A stretch of 64,000 nt of DNA, taken from assembly GCA_001599915.1 (NCBI GenBank), contig BCIG01000016.1, positions 496,001 through 560,000 on the forward strand, in the 5' to 3' direction. A program made the translations under genes and the position numbers. Every line of letters begins with the position of its first letter. Position 1 is the stretch's first letter. The notes beneath the pieces are model-generated. The model was not told where the DNA came from. It did not search any database and worked only from the letters and a program-made list of their open reading frames with translations. Below, piece by piece: positions 11,526 through 22,332 of the stretch. The DNA comes from Symbiotaphrina buchneri (taxonomy: Eukaryota > Ascomycota > Symbiotaphrinales > Symbiotaphrinaceae).

Positions 11526-14500
11526 CTATCCATTCTTCTTCTTTCCAATGGGCTCAAGGATCTCCGCCATGATCATCTCCTCCACCAACTGTTCTCCCCG
11601 CTTTTCAGCTTCCTTAGTCTCCTGCGGTTCCGCGCTGCTCCCGGAAACCCGGTCGTCCAATGCCAATTTTGTCTCGCCTAGAGCGTGGATCTGTTCTTCG
11701 ATAGTCCCTCGGGTGACGAGCCTGACCACTTCAACTTCGCGGGTCTGTCCGACGCGATGAGCCCGGTTCTCGGCCTGAACGTCCTCCTGAGGGTTGAAAG
11801 AGCTATCGAAGATGACCACTTTGTTGGCTCCGATCAGGTTGATGCCGGACCCACCTGCCTTAGTAGACAGAAGGAAGATATCAATGTCAGCTTCGACGTT
11901 GAATTCGTTGATCATATCTTGCCTGTCTTGCATCGGGGTCTGCCCATCCAGACGGAAGTATACCATTCCTAGTGTATCCATCACCAGCTCGAGGATATCT
12001 AGAACCATGGTGAACTGTGAAAAGACTAATGCGCGATCGCCGGCTTTCTTGAACCCACGAAGCAACTCGCACAACTTCGCAACCTTGCCGGAGTCCATCC
12101 ATTCTTCTCCCTTCAATTTATATTTCTCCATGGTCGCCGGATAGTCCCGGCAGAAATTATGCAGCTGAAAGTCAGAGTAGAATGACATATCCTCGTAGAC
12201 AGCCTCCGCGTCGCAGTCCCGCCACGCGTCTTCTTTCAAACATGCTTTGGCCATTTGTTTGATTTTCTCATCGTCATATAAACGGCGGAAAAGGAGGGGG
12301 TGGATTGCCGCTTTGCGAAGAGCCATCATGGCATTGCTGCTGCTGTTTTTCGCGTCTTTCCGCCCCTCGGCCCGAGCTGCTTTGGCTTCTTGAAGCTGTC
12401 GCAACTCTTTCGCGTAGACCTCATATTGCGATGCGGTCATTTCACAATATTCAACCCGGCAATGTTTGCCTGGCAGATGTTTGAGCACTTGATGCTTTTT
12501 CCTCCGTAAAATGAATGGAGTCATCATGGATTTTGCTCTTGCTATTCGTTGGGCCGATAGCAAAGCACCGTGGTCGTCATCCACGGTACGCGCTTTGTGT
12601 TTAAACACATACTCGAGATCGTCTTTCCGTTCGTTGAAAACGTCGGGCAAGATGAAAGCTAACAAGGACGCGAGTTCCTGGAGGTTGTTCTGCAAGGGCG
12701 TGCCCGTGAGCAGGAGGCGGAATTTGGCGGGTATTCTCATGAGCGCGTGATAGCGTTTGGATTTACCATCCTTAAGATTGTGACCCTCGTCGAAGACACA
12801 GACCTGTGGAGTCAGCGGATGGCTCATACATGATAGCTCTCGAGATGTCGAACCACTTACGGTGGGCTTTAAATGACGCAGAAACTTGTTGTCGATCTTG
12901 TTCACAGCCATATCGTACGTAGTGACTATGACATTGATGGAGGCTTTGTTCGCCTCGATCTTCTCCCGAATCATCGGCCTTTCGTTTTGCGAACCTGTGG
13001 GGTCAGCCAAAGCTATTCGCGGAACAAGATTGTATAATTACCATAATATGGTTCAACTTGCAAGGTTGGGCAGAATTTTTCAAACTCGCCCAGCCAGTTC
13101 TCCAACGTAGATCCAGGAACAACCACCAGATGAAGACCTCGTATGTTTTCGGTGTATAGGTGAGCCAAGAATGATATTACCTGGCATGTCTTCCCTAATC
13201 CCATGTCATCCGCCAGAATACAGCTTAATCCCTGGCTGAAAAGGAGACTCAGCCAATTGAGGCCAACAATCTGATAGTCTTTCATCACAATATCTTTGCT
13301 CATGATATCCGGCTGTTGGATGAAGCCTTGTGCCTTCCGCTTGGCAAGTCGACCATTCGTTAGCATCTTCACTCCATCCTCCATATCTTCATCGCCAGAG
13401 CCGACGATTGAACTAATAGGGGTGCCGAGCGCAGAGTCCCTGAGCGAATCGGCAGTGTCTGAACTCTCATCCCGCCTGGCTTCCAGTGAAGTTATCTCCA
13501 GCTCCCCGTTTTTTGCTGCGCCATAGACATCGAAACCCCACCGCTGCATCTCTTCCGCAATTGGCTTCCCTAGCGCTTCACATCTCGTAACCAAGGCATC
13601 GACTGCTTCATAGCCTGCCCACGTCTCAAGAGTCACATCAACAACTTTGTCCCCCACAGCGCGTTTCGTAGTTCTCCGCTTGCCCGTTTTTGCAACAGTT
13701 GGAACTTCAAGCGTGAGCTCTCTAACATCATCCAGAGTAGAATATGGTCTTTGAGAGAGTACCAAGTTTGCTGCCTCGTCCGTGGTATTCGCCATGTCAA
13801 CCAAGTCCTTCATAGAGCATGTGTTAAAGAATTCCAATACTTTGCTTTCCAAGTCGGGAGGCCCATCCGTTTCAGGCGTCACTCGTGCATAAGATTCGGA
13901 ATCGTAATCAGAGCCTCTGTTCGTATCGGGCGAGGGAGGCCGGGGTGGGGAGGAGGGTGCCTTGCGGCCTTGTACGAGCTTTCTCTTGCGTGGTACGGCG
14001 GCCTTGATTGGCGATGCTGATATTGGCGACTTTGGTTTCAAGACATTTTGGGTAGAGGACCATTTATCTTGTATGGTACGACTTTGTGCGTTCACTCGTC
14101 GCTTTGTTGTCGCGGCCGACTTGGATATTGCGGTGGACTCTTGCAGTGATTGCTCCTCATCGTCGGAGATCAAGTTGACCTCTTCCCGCGCTTTGGTAGT
14201 CTCTCTTGCTGCATTCACTGCCCTCTCATAATGGTTGCCATGGGCTAGGAGGATCTGCTGGCACTGCATAACGGAAAGAGAGGGGAATACCAGTTTGATT
14301 CGTTCAATGTTCTTTCGCAATTGAAAATCGGGAATGTTTTGTAGGGATATGTCGACGACAGGAAGGGCGCGAGCAGGGCCGCTCTGCATTGGCCTCTTCA
14401 TATGCTGCGTGGTAACACCAGTAGCACCTTTCTTTTTGGTTTGTGGTGCACCAGAATAGCTTGAGCTGTAGTTCGAGGCAGAAGGCCGGGAGTTATCGCC

Positions 14501-15190
14501 GATGTTACCCTGCCCTCTGGACTTGTAAGTGTCCGCATTGAAGTAGGCGCTTGACATGATCTGCCTGAAGCGGTTACTACCGCTACCTGGTGATTCTTCG
14601 ACTCGGTCCCTTGAGCCTTTGTTAACCAAGGTGCCTTCCCTTCCCCCGGCAAACGTGGACGGCGTTATATCAGCTGCCTTTGCAATTAGCAGGTCATCAT
14701 CAGACCATTCTGCCTCGTATTTTGGATTCTCCTCATCGCTGATATCGATCACCGGCGCTCTGGGGCGCGCTCGTGGAAGTTCATGAGGTGGGCGAAATGA
14801 TGTCCCTGCTGGTGCCATAAGATTTGCAAGCCTGCCACCCGCGTGCACTCCAGAGGCATCTGCAACGAACGATGGGCTATTGGGCTCGGACTGCCGAAAT
14901 GGAGAGGATGCAGCCACTTCAACAATCGACTGCCGGCGTTGACTGGCGCTCATGACTTGTGTAGGCTGTGTGGAGAGCAGGGTCGTCTGACTGTCCATTC
15001 GTTGCGGAGTGCCCTCCGGTGGGTTGCAGGGGATTGTCTCAATCGTATCCTCTGCACCTTCGACCTCCGGGTCAACATTCGAACTCCCATAAATGCCTGG
15101 ACCGCCTGGGACACCTCCCTGTTCGGTCTTCCTCCGTTTGATAGGAGATTGCGACAGAGCTTCAAGGTCTGATATTCGAAGTCCAGCCAT
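11526..15190 (-). CDS. FUN30: SNF2-family chromatin remodeler Fun30/SMARCAD1
   Basis: ATP-dependent nucleosome remodeler acting in heterochromatin silencing and DNA-end resection. Three exons: 15190-13042, 12994-12861, 12803-11526; 1186 residues, close to yeast Fun30. The start MAGLRISDLEALSQSP was preferred to an ATG eight codons upstream. The N-terminal half is low-complexity with a CUE-like segment (KLVFPSLSVMQCQQILLAHG). ATPase motifs in order: ADDMGLGKTCQVISF (Walker A), DEGHNLKDGKSKR (motif II in the DEGH form typical of this subfamily), LLTGTPLQNN, LVFSQFTMVLDIL, FLLSTKAGGSGINL and AENRAHRVGQTREV. Intron 2 (12860-12804, 57 bases) is in frame and stop-free, so a naive reading frame would retain it as 19 false residues. 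VMA21 is divergent upstream. Confidence 0.95.
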
Positions 15191-15657
15191 AGTCGAGAAG
15201 GATTTCAGCAGCAAAAGCTCTAGGACACAAGGGGGTCTTGTGTGGCAAGCAGAGAACTCATTCGCCTACCATGGTCAAGGCGGTAAAAGGCGTCTTGCGA
15301 ACTCAGGAGGATTGATCGCGCACTGGGTTGGGGGCGTGCAAGGAGAGCTGATGCTTAGATGTCCAGAAAGGAAAATCAGGCAAGCGACAAGGAGTTACAG
15401 GGCAGAGCTTCGTAAGAGACCAAAGACCCTAACGGAAAAGACAAAGCTGTCTGCAGTGCGGGAGAAGAGATGTGGATGTGGTGAGGGAGCAGCCGCGGCG
15501 GCACGAAGGCAAGGGATTAGGAGCAGTCGCGGGTCGCTTATCCTTACGTGAATGACGCGCCCTTGAATAAAAGCTCTTTAAGGCTCCTACAACCATACTA
15601 TGTTGACTCAATCCTTTGTGGCAAGGCTGGCGGAAGCCAACACCAGATAACCAAATC
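15191..15657. other. FUN30/VMA21 divergent promoter space
   Basis: No gene or clear motif seen in 467 bases. Confidence 0.5.
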
Positions 15658-16150
15658 ATGTCTACACGCAGAGCCCAAGCTGCGCAGAAGACGCTGGAAG
15701 AGCGAGACGATGGTGCCAAACGCGCATCAGACGCGTCGGCAGCCTCGCCGGAGATAGCGGCTGCAGTTCCAGCGTATGTGAGAGCCGTTGCCCCCATGGT
15801 TCACGACACCATCTTGCCAATGCAGTGGAATTCAGCAATTGATGCTGACTGGGGCGCTTGTCCTTTTAAGTTCCGTCATAATCAAGCTGCTTGGCTTCAC
15901 CCTCGCAATGATAGCTGGGCCCATTGCCACTTATTACTTGACCCTAGACTTTGTCTTCAAAGGTGGACTTTCCTCGCTTTGACCATACCAGAATGATCCG
16001 ACATTCCTAACGCATAGGGCAGACAACTCCACATTTGCGGGGGCACTGGCAGCGATCATCGCAAATGTCGTATTGATCGCGTATGTTGTTGTCGCGATGA
16101 AGGAGGATCAGAGCGACAGGCTTGCGGAGATGGAGAAAAAGTCCATATGA
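15658..16150 (+). CDS. VMA21: V-ATPase assembly factor VMA21
   Basis: ER membrane chaperone that assembles the V0 sector of the vacuolar proton pump. Three exons: 15658-15773, 15871-15962, 16023-16150; 111 residues, typical length. A hydrophilic Ala-rich N-terminus is followed by two membrane spans: VIIKLLGFTLAMIAGPIATY and, after LDFVFKDNSTF, AGALAAIIANVVLIAYVVVA. The tail MKEDQSDRLAEMEKKSI is charged. The yeast protein ends in a dilysine ER-retrieval motif; here there is only KK at -4/-3 from the end (KKSI), which still fits a KKXX signal. Phase requires the third exon to start at 16023, not at an AG six bases earlier. Identification is strong because spans and spacing match the family. Confidence 0.93.
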
Positions 16151-16586
16151 GATCACGCAATTCGGCAGCAATTAATGATTAACAAAATTCATTGGCTTGC
16201 TTCATGTCCTGCGCTAGAAAGAAGCTGGATACCAGTTAATCTTAGAACAGGATATGCAGCGGATCGTGGTTTTGGGATCAGTGACTGAGTCATAACTACC
16301 GCATACAGGCAACATTGATTGCTGTGGTAACTCAGTCCATTCAAGGATCATTTTCAAGACATAAGGTCATTGGTAGAGAAAAGCTAATCGCATGGAGTCT
16401 GTGCATACTGAGCTGGTTCGAGCATCCCTAACGCACTCTTCATCAAGCTCCTCTTCACTACTCACAAGGGAGAATGCCAAAATCGGACTTCATTGTTTCC
16501 CGGTCTCATACCAATGATCATAAATGCACGATGTTATTATGTTGCGATGCATCCAGGCAGAGGTCCAGAAATGCGATTCTGCTCTC
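16151..16586. other. Convergent 3' space, VMA21 / DUF2406 gene
   Basis: 436 bases between facing 3' ends; nothing recognisable. Confidence 0.5.
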
Positions 16587-18258
16587 CTACCCTTTACTAA
16601 ATCTTTTCTTAAACCAACTCTTCCTCTTTTCATTTGGCTCAGGCTTGCTGGGCGCTTTTGTGCCAGAAATGCCTGCACTCCCCCGGTCGACTTTTGCACC
16701 GACCGGCATAGTCTGGACTTGGGACAATGCGTGCGGCGGTGCTGGAGGAGGCACGGTGCCCCATCCTGTATTGGGACCTCTTTGCTCGGAATAGACCCCT
16801 CCGGCATTGTAAGCAGGGCTTCCTTGGTCGTACCCTCCCGTGTAGGGCGGGACATGGGCACCGAACCCAGTCAAACCATAGGTTTCGGCTTGATCCGCCT
16901 TGGCAGTCTGAGGAAGCCTGTCAAAGGAGCTGTTGTCACTGCTCGTTGGATCTGTAGAGTTGCCCCAAGCATCGGTGCCATGACTGCCAGAGCCCGATGT
17001 TGCCGTATCATACGATTGCTGATACGCGTGTGACTGGTACACGGTCTGGCCGTTGCGAGCGCCCCCCATCATCGGCTCCGAGTTCATCCTTGGCCCGTAG
17101 GCCCGCCGGCCCTGGGAATTATAGTAGTTCTGTGGCTGATACCCACCCTCGTCAATGCTGTCGGGCGTCGGCAGTCCACCAGACGGCCATCGATTGCCAT
17201 AGTAGCTTCCAGACTGTGCCAGACGACCCGGTGTTGGTTGGTAGTTTCCATTGTTGGTGGCGAGAGCGGAGCCTGCGAGAAGTCGCAATCATCAGCATGA
17301 CTCCATTCAATAAAGTCCTGTACACATGTGGTATGAATCAAGGGGATTTTTCAAAAGCAGAATAAGGTATGGTCCATCGTCGAGTTGACTGCATTAGCGC
17401 GGTCGGTGACAGGCATCGGCATCGGCGCACGAGGCGCCAAGATCTAAGCGAGATCCTGCCGCCTGCCGGGAGTCGCAAGTTGGCGATAAAGATAACGGGC
17501 CCAATTGGAGCCACGGAGAAAAAGCGATAATGAGATACGATAACGAGATTAAACTGTCCGCATGCGGGGGCTGGAGATACCCCGGAATCATGAACATAAC
17601 ATAAACGTACCCTGATAGTAACTGTTGCGCCGGCTTTGTGGACCTGCCAACGGATCTGAGGAGTCTATTGCATGAGGTGGTCAGCCCAGTTACCCCAAAA
17701 CGGGGAGAAAATAAGTGACGGACCCGCTGGCGCAAAGGACTTCCTGTTGGTGTACGAACCATCAATGGCCGCTTCGAAGGACCGAATAGTATCCAACGGA
17801 CGCTCCCATCTGCTTCTAGTTGGATTGGATCGATCGGGTTCGGCTATCAAATTGTCAGCGCAAAGGAACCTGTACACTCCAATCTAGGGATATCCAGTCG
17901 TACAAATCAGGTCGCCGTTGGTATCCCGATAAGATGCCGACCGTAATGACTCGAGGTTGGTCTTCTCAAGCGCTGCAGTGGCTGCAAGACAAAGTCAGTA
18001 TGCCGATCAAACTGTCGTTAGAAGGAGAGGATCGGGCCCGCTCGCCGAAAGTAACTAACCCGGCTCAATTTCATTCATGGCCATTGTGGGATCCGCCTTC
18101 CCATGAATCCGTCGTTGGGACTTTTCCTTAGCTGTCTCCCGCAGGTCCAAATGCACGCTTCCACTGCTAGCATGGCTCTTGTGTGACTTGTTGCTGGTAA
18201 AGCTGAGAATGGATTTCGAGCGAGGTCTTGGCTCCGGCCGCGTAGTTCTAGCAGACAT
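16587..18258 (-). CDS. DUF2406-domain protein
   Basis: Fungal protein of unknown biochemical role; DUF2406 proteins are soluble and largely disordered. Five exons: 18258-18060, 17981-17904, 17843-17724, 17664-17611, 17272-16587; 378 residues. The N-terminal third carries the family pattern: basic start (PRPRSKSILSFTSNKSHKSH), HGKADPTMAMNEIEP, then DRSNPTRSRWERPLDTIRSF and EAAIDGSYTNR. The rest is Gly/Ser/Tyr/Asn-rich with many YY, QSY and GG pairs, ending in a basic KRKSWFKKRFSKG tail that could bind membrane lipid or nucleic acid. Intron 3 uses a rare GTCCGT donor and intron 4 (338 bases) is long for this genome, so an extra small exon there is not excluded. Confidence 0.82.
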
Positions 18259-19119
18259 GGTGAGAGTCCAGTGTCGCAAACTGCGACAGCGAAAAGCAGA
18301 TGAGAGTTTCTGATGAGACAAAGTGGTCTTGACTCTGTACAAAATAAAGCAGTAGCACAATGCTTGCCGACCGATGGCCGAGCTTGAAAATGCCGCGCGG
18401 ATCCTTAGTTGCGGCAATCAAAACGCGAGGAGGTCGGCGTCAGCTGATACCTCCGGACTGGAGTGAGTCAAATGCTAGCAGCGAACGTTTGTCGGTTTAT
18501 GGCCGTGCAAAGGGGAGATTATCATTAGACGATGTTAGGTGATGGTGGAATAGAGTGGTAACGAGCGACAGCAGTTTCAAGGACACATGGAGATGCGCAT
18601 GAAGTAGTTGGGATACCAGCGCGGCCCTTGTCGGAAGAGGATCCTGGTGCCAGCTCCAATTGCAATTATGCCGCAAGAGCACCGTGTCTCGATTACCGCC
18701 GAAAGCAGTATAGCGGTAGCACTGACGGCAGGTTTCTTACAGGCAGATGTAGAGTTCAAGGCTCAAGCGGTAGCGCAAGACGCCGGCGGTCCACCAGATT
18801 TAGTCCTGTAACGTACTGGTCTCTTGGGAAGCTGACGCGGAAGCCTTCGGACATCTGGAAAAAGGTGATACCTTATGTCAGGTAATAATGTACAACAAGT
18901 ATGAACTTCATCCATGCCGGCAGCCTTTCTCAAAGAGCCTAAAAGGTAACTGGAGAGAGGCACATCATAGGTACCTCACCTATCTATATCAATTTAAACA
19001 CGGAGTCATGGTAGGCATCCGAAGTTCACCAAGTCACCTTAGAGTCGTCGCGAATCCAACTCCTTTCCAAGCCTTTCCCAAGGTACGCAGATATTATCGT
19101 ATTTTACAGATAATAAAGG

Positions 19120-19131
19120 TACCTTAAGGTA
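19120..19131. repeat. TACCTTAAGGTA palindrome, copy 1
   Basis: 12-base perfect palindrome of the AGGTAC/AAGGTA motif family found in many intergenic spaces of this window. Confidence 0.8.
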
Positions 19132-19221
19132 AGTGTCTACCTATAATTAATGATAGCTGGGATCTCCTCAAACTTGCCTACTTCACCTTATCTCGAGTGT
19201 TATGCAGGCATCTTAGATCGG

Positions 19222-19233
19222 TACCTTAAGGTA
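19222..19233. repeat. TACCTTAAGGTA palindrome, copy 2
   Basis: Same 12-base palindrome as at 19120, 102 bases further on. Both copies are extended on one side by GGTACC or AAGGT. Confidence 0.8.
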
Positions 19234-20283
19234 AGGTCAGGTCGTTATGGGCCGCTAAGGTCGGGAACACTTCAACGAGCCGGTTCTCCCTTAGTCTTGC
19301 AGATCCCCCAGCCAGTTGACTCCGGCTTTAATGACGCGGGGTGACTGGGCTTCAACCATTGCTCAGGAACATTACCTACTGATGTCCGAGGTCACGCAAT
19401 AGAAACCGTACGTGAGAGTTCTGGCCAGAAGAAAAACTCACCGGAGAGACCTCAACTCTACGCGTGGAAAACTCCCTCTTATTATTCTGTTGGCTACAAA
19501 TAGTTCAACGTGTACCTTCATGAATGGGCTTGGATTAAACAGTGAATTCCACCTGCTCTTCCCTACCAGCGATACTTCAGCTTAAGTTTGTGCGGAGATC
19601 GGAATTCAAAGGCAAAGTCAAATTTCTGTGCGCAATGCCAGATCTTTCACAACTTCGTGCCTTATCGAAATACACTCCTTAAGTTGAGCCCGGCCCCGCC
19701 TTCCGATAGTCTGGTAGATGGGCAAGAAGAATCAACCAGTCTAGTATGGCATGAGAGCCTTTACCTCATGGGGATTGCCCGGCCAAAGTACCTTTTGGGG
19801 TAAGAAGACGTTGAGATAGTTCGTAGGTACCCTCTACAGAAGGGGATGGATCGGGTACACCACGGCAAATATCAAGGTACCCGCTGCTGTAGCCTCGCAG
19901 CAGCCTGGTGGACGAGATGATCACCACATCCACAGGTGGATACTGGGCGGTTCGGAGACTGGGTGCAGAGAGGCTCTGTCAAGGCATGGCTTCCAAAATA
20001 TCGCCGTCGCCGGTCATAAGAGGAAGGACAGATAGCCGACCATCGTTCCAGTCCCGATGGACGTATCAGGCATAATCGCTGAGCCAACGGTGTTGCGCAT
20101 ATCAAAAGATCGCGGAAGTTGAACTTGAGACGTTTCGCGGATTTGACATAGCCATAGGCGTACAGTGATGTTGATCTACCAGGTCTAGCAGCTACCCTGG
20201 AATCTCAGATCTCTCTCCAGTAGAACCAACCCCGAACGCATTGTCCTCTTGAGCCTCCCCACAACATAACGCAAATTGACTCT

Positions 20284-21064
20284 CTAGATAGATGAAGGGT
20301 AGAGCATCACACGAACCGAAGCGCCGAAGGATTTTGGAGGAAGGTTGCGCCGGAATTGTGCTCTTACGACTCCCGAGTTACCTAGTGAGCGTCAGTACCG
20401 GTATTACACGCCATCTGAGATTTCAAAGAGCTAGGCTTGACCGGAACGCACCATGTGGCCGAGTGACCTTTCCCCAGATCACCCTGATCTTTGAACCCCG
20501 AATGGCGCGCTGAGCCCTGTAAACGAAGGCGACCTTCTTCCCAAGGTAGAAGCTGCCACCGATTGTCAGCATGATAAAGAGTCAATATCAGATCCTGTCG
20601 CATTGTACCTGGCGGCCTTCGAGTCTTCGACACCCTCAATCTTGACCAGACTATCAAAATGTCAGTAATTTGCAGACACCATATATCATAACAACCCACC
20701 TTGTGTTTGGGTTGGTGTTGCGTTTGCCCCGCTGGTAGCTGATGTGACGACCCCTATGTGACACAACCGTCAGTCATAATGTCGAGCATAAGACCTATAA
20801 CTCGTTTTGTCCCGATCCCACGCCACGTCCTCTTCCCACAGATCGACGGGTAACCGTCGCTTATAGGTACATCGATTAGGATAGTTGGACTCACTTGACG
20901 TATACTAAGAAGACGGCGGGTCAGCATAGGCATATAACTATGAACAAAACATGTCGAAATCCTCGCACACTGCAGACCAGCGCTGTCGGTAGGGACAAAG
21001 CCCAACGAAACATCGGGGTTCAATATTAGGAGCACTTACGACGGTGGCCGGCTTCTGACGACAT
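20284..21064 (-). CDS. RPL33: 60S ribosomal protein eL33 (L35Ae)
   Basis: Large-subunit ribosomal protein. The gene is so broken by introns that no long open frame shows it. Six exons: 21064-21040 (25 bases), 20904-20895 (10 bases), 20753-20700, 20650-20609, 20552-20452, 20381-20284; 109 residues, exactly the family size. Joined residues read [20 protein letters not shown], then [58 protein letters not shown] and [19 protein letters not shown], ending VMLYPSSI. The conserved SFYLGKK...VYRA and [10 protein letters not shown]...RA.F motifs are diagnostic. Every junction has a GT donor and AG acceptor and closes in phase. Five introns in 330 coding bases is dense even for a fungal ribosomal gene, and the 10-base second exon encodes only LYVK with split codons. 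Confidence 0.96.
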
Positions 21065-22332
21065 TTTGGCAGCGTCTTCTCAACGGATCTCTAGACGTTG
21101 AAGGGTCAGGGTTTTGACTTCGACCTGGATTGGAGTCGGCGTCGTGTTGGCGGTCGTGGTGTTGGTTGATCTCGCAGGCCAGACTCGCTTCGCTTGACGC
21201 ACAAAGCGCTGGGGGTAACAGGTTGAGGAAAAGTTAGGGCTAAGCCCTGTCCTTTGTTCTCCTCCTTGGCAGCGTTTGAGCTTAGTAAGACATTTGCCCG
21301 CTCTTGATATCTCGTATCGAAGATGCCTCAATGAGATGAAATCTACGGCGAAGCACAGCGGCTAACAGTAAATGGTATTCTGACTCTATTGTTATACTGC
21401 TCATTTCTGGAGACACAGAGTCCCACAACGATCTTGTAGTGGAACTGTTCTGAATGTCATCACCTTCTCTCTTGGATGGAGGGATATGCGTTGCCGTGAC
21501 TTTACGGAGGTACCTTAGGTACCTAAGGTACCTGAGGCTACAGACTGGACTGACTTACGGTTATCAGTGTTCGCCGTGAGTGTTACATGGTATACTACCT
21601 TTTTAGCCCGAACAGAGCAGCTACACCGTCTGTTGCCGTTGAGGCCATTGCCATAGTACTTCGTATAGTAGAGCACACATAAGGTAAATCACCCAGATGA
21701 CAAGCAATAATAAACGGGCTCAGGGTTGTTTGATTATTCATTGGTGGAGCCCGGCCGCATCGGCCGGCTGATTAGTATTGGCGAGATGAAAGTCCGCACA
21801 TTTCCGCCAGTCTCAGTTCGCAGCGTTGCAGGCAGTAGGTCGGGACCCCAGCGAGGCAGGAAGTCAGGTCTTGTCCTTGTGTCCATCTAGTACAGGTCTC
21901 ACCAATTGATTGCTTGGTCTTCCTCGAGCGCCATGAGGTCTATGAAGGAGAGGAAGAAACAGAGAGAAGAGACAGTTTCGAGGGTTCAATATCATCCGGA
22001 ATCCTAAGATTCCGCCGGAGTTAATAGGCTGGAAAAAGCGGAGACCAGCCGTTCGCTCTGACTAAGCGACGTTACAGCAGTTGTACACCGGTACTTCTCA
22101 TACCGTATCCTGCGGTCGCTCTGACGTTGGTCAATTCACCCGCCGCCGCCCCAAGCAAAAGCACCGTGGATGTCAAGAGTAGCCCCTCCAACTGCTAGTA
22201 ATAACATATCGTACCTCACCCGCTCTCTCGGCTTCTTGCTACCACCACCATCCGCCCATCTTCTGCTCCTCTGCACTCTTGTCCCTCAGCCTCCTTCTAT
22301 CGTCAGCGCAATTGCTGCAGACCAGCCCGACA
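21065..22332. other. RPL33/ZWF1 divergent promoter space
   Basis: 1.27 kb with no supported gene. It contains a 26-base perfect palindrome (21508-21533). An upstream ATG at 22170 opens a 65-codon frame that overlaps the ZWF1 start out of frame. Confidence 0.55.
21508..21533. repeat. 26-base perfect palindrome of AGGTACC units
   Basis: Three GGTACC cores spaced by TTA and TAA make a perfect inverted repeat centred on the middle core. It is the longest member of the AGGTAC motif family here. It could be a binding site for a dimeric factor or form a cruciform; no function is shown. Confidence 0.9.

Larger units (their letters stand above)
18259..20283. other. 2.0 kb gene-poor stretch
   Basis: Contains the DUF2406 promoter at its left and the RPL33 3' side at its right. 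Two TACCTTAAGGTA palindromes (19120-19131 and 19222-19233) sit in an AT-richer centre. Scattered open frames of 60-85 codons lack family matches or codon bias. No tRNA, terminal repeats or transposase remnant seen. Confidence 0.5.

Noticed and set aside
18577-18759. Small hydrophobic frame on the - strand in the gene-poor stretch
   Set aside because: It has one possible span but no recognisable family, no splice context and no codon bias; too weak to call.
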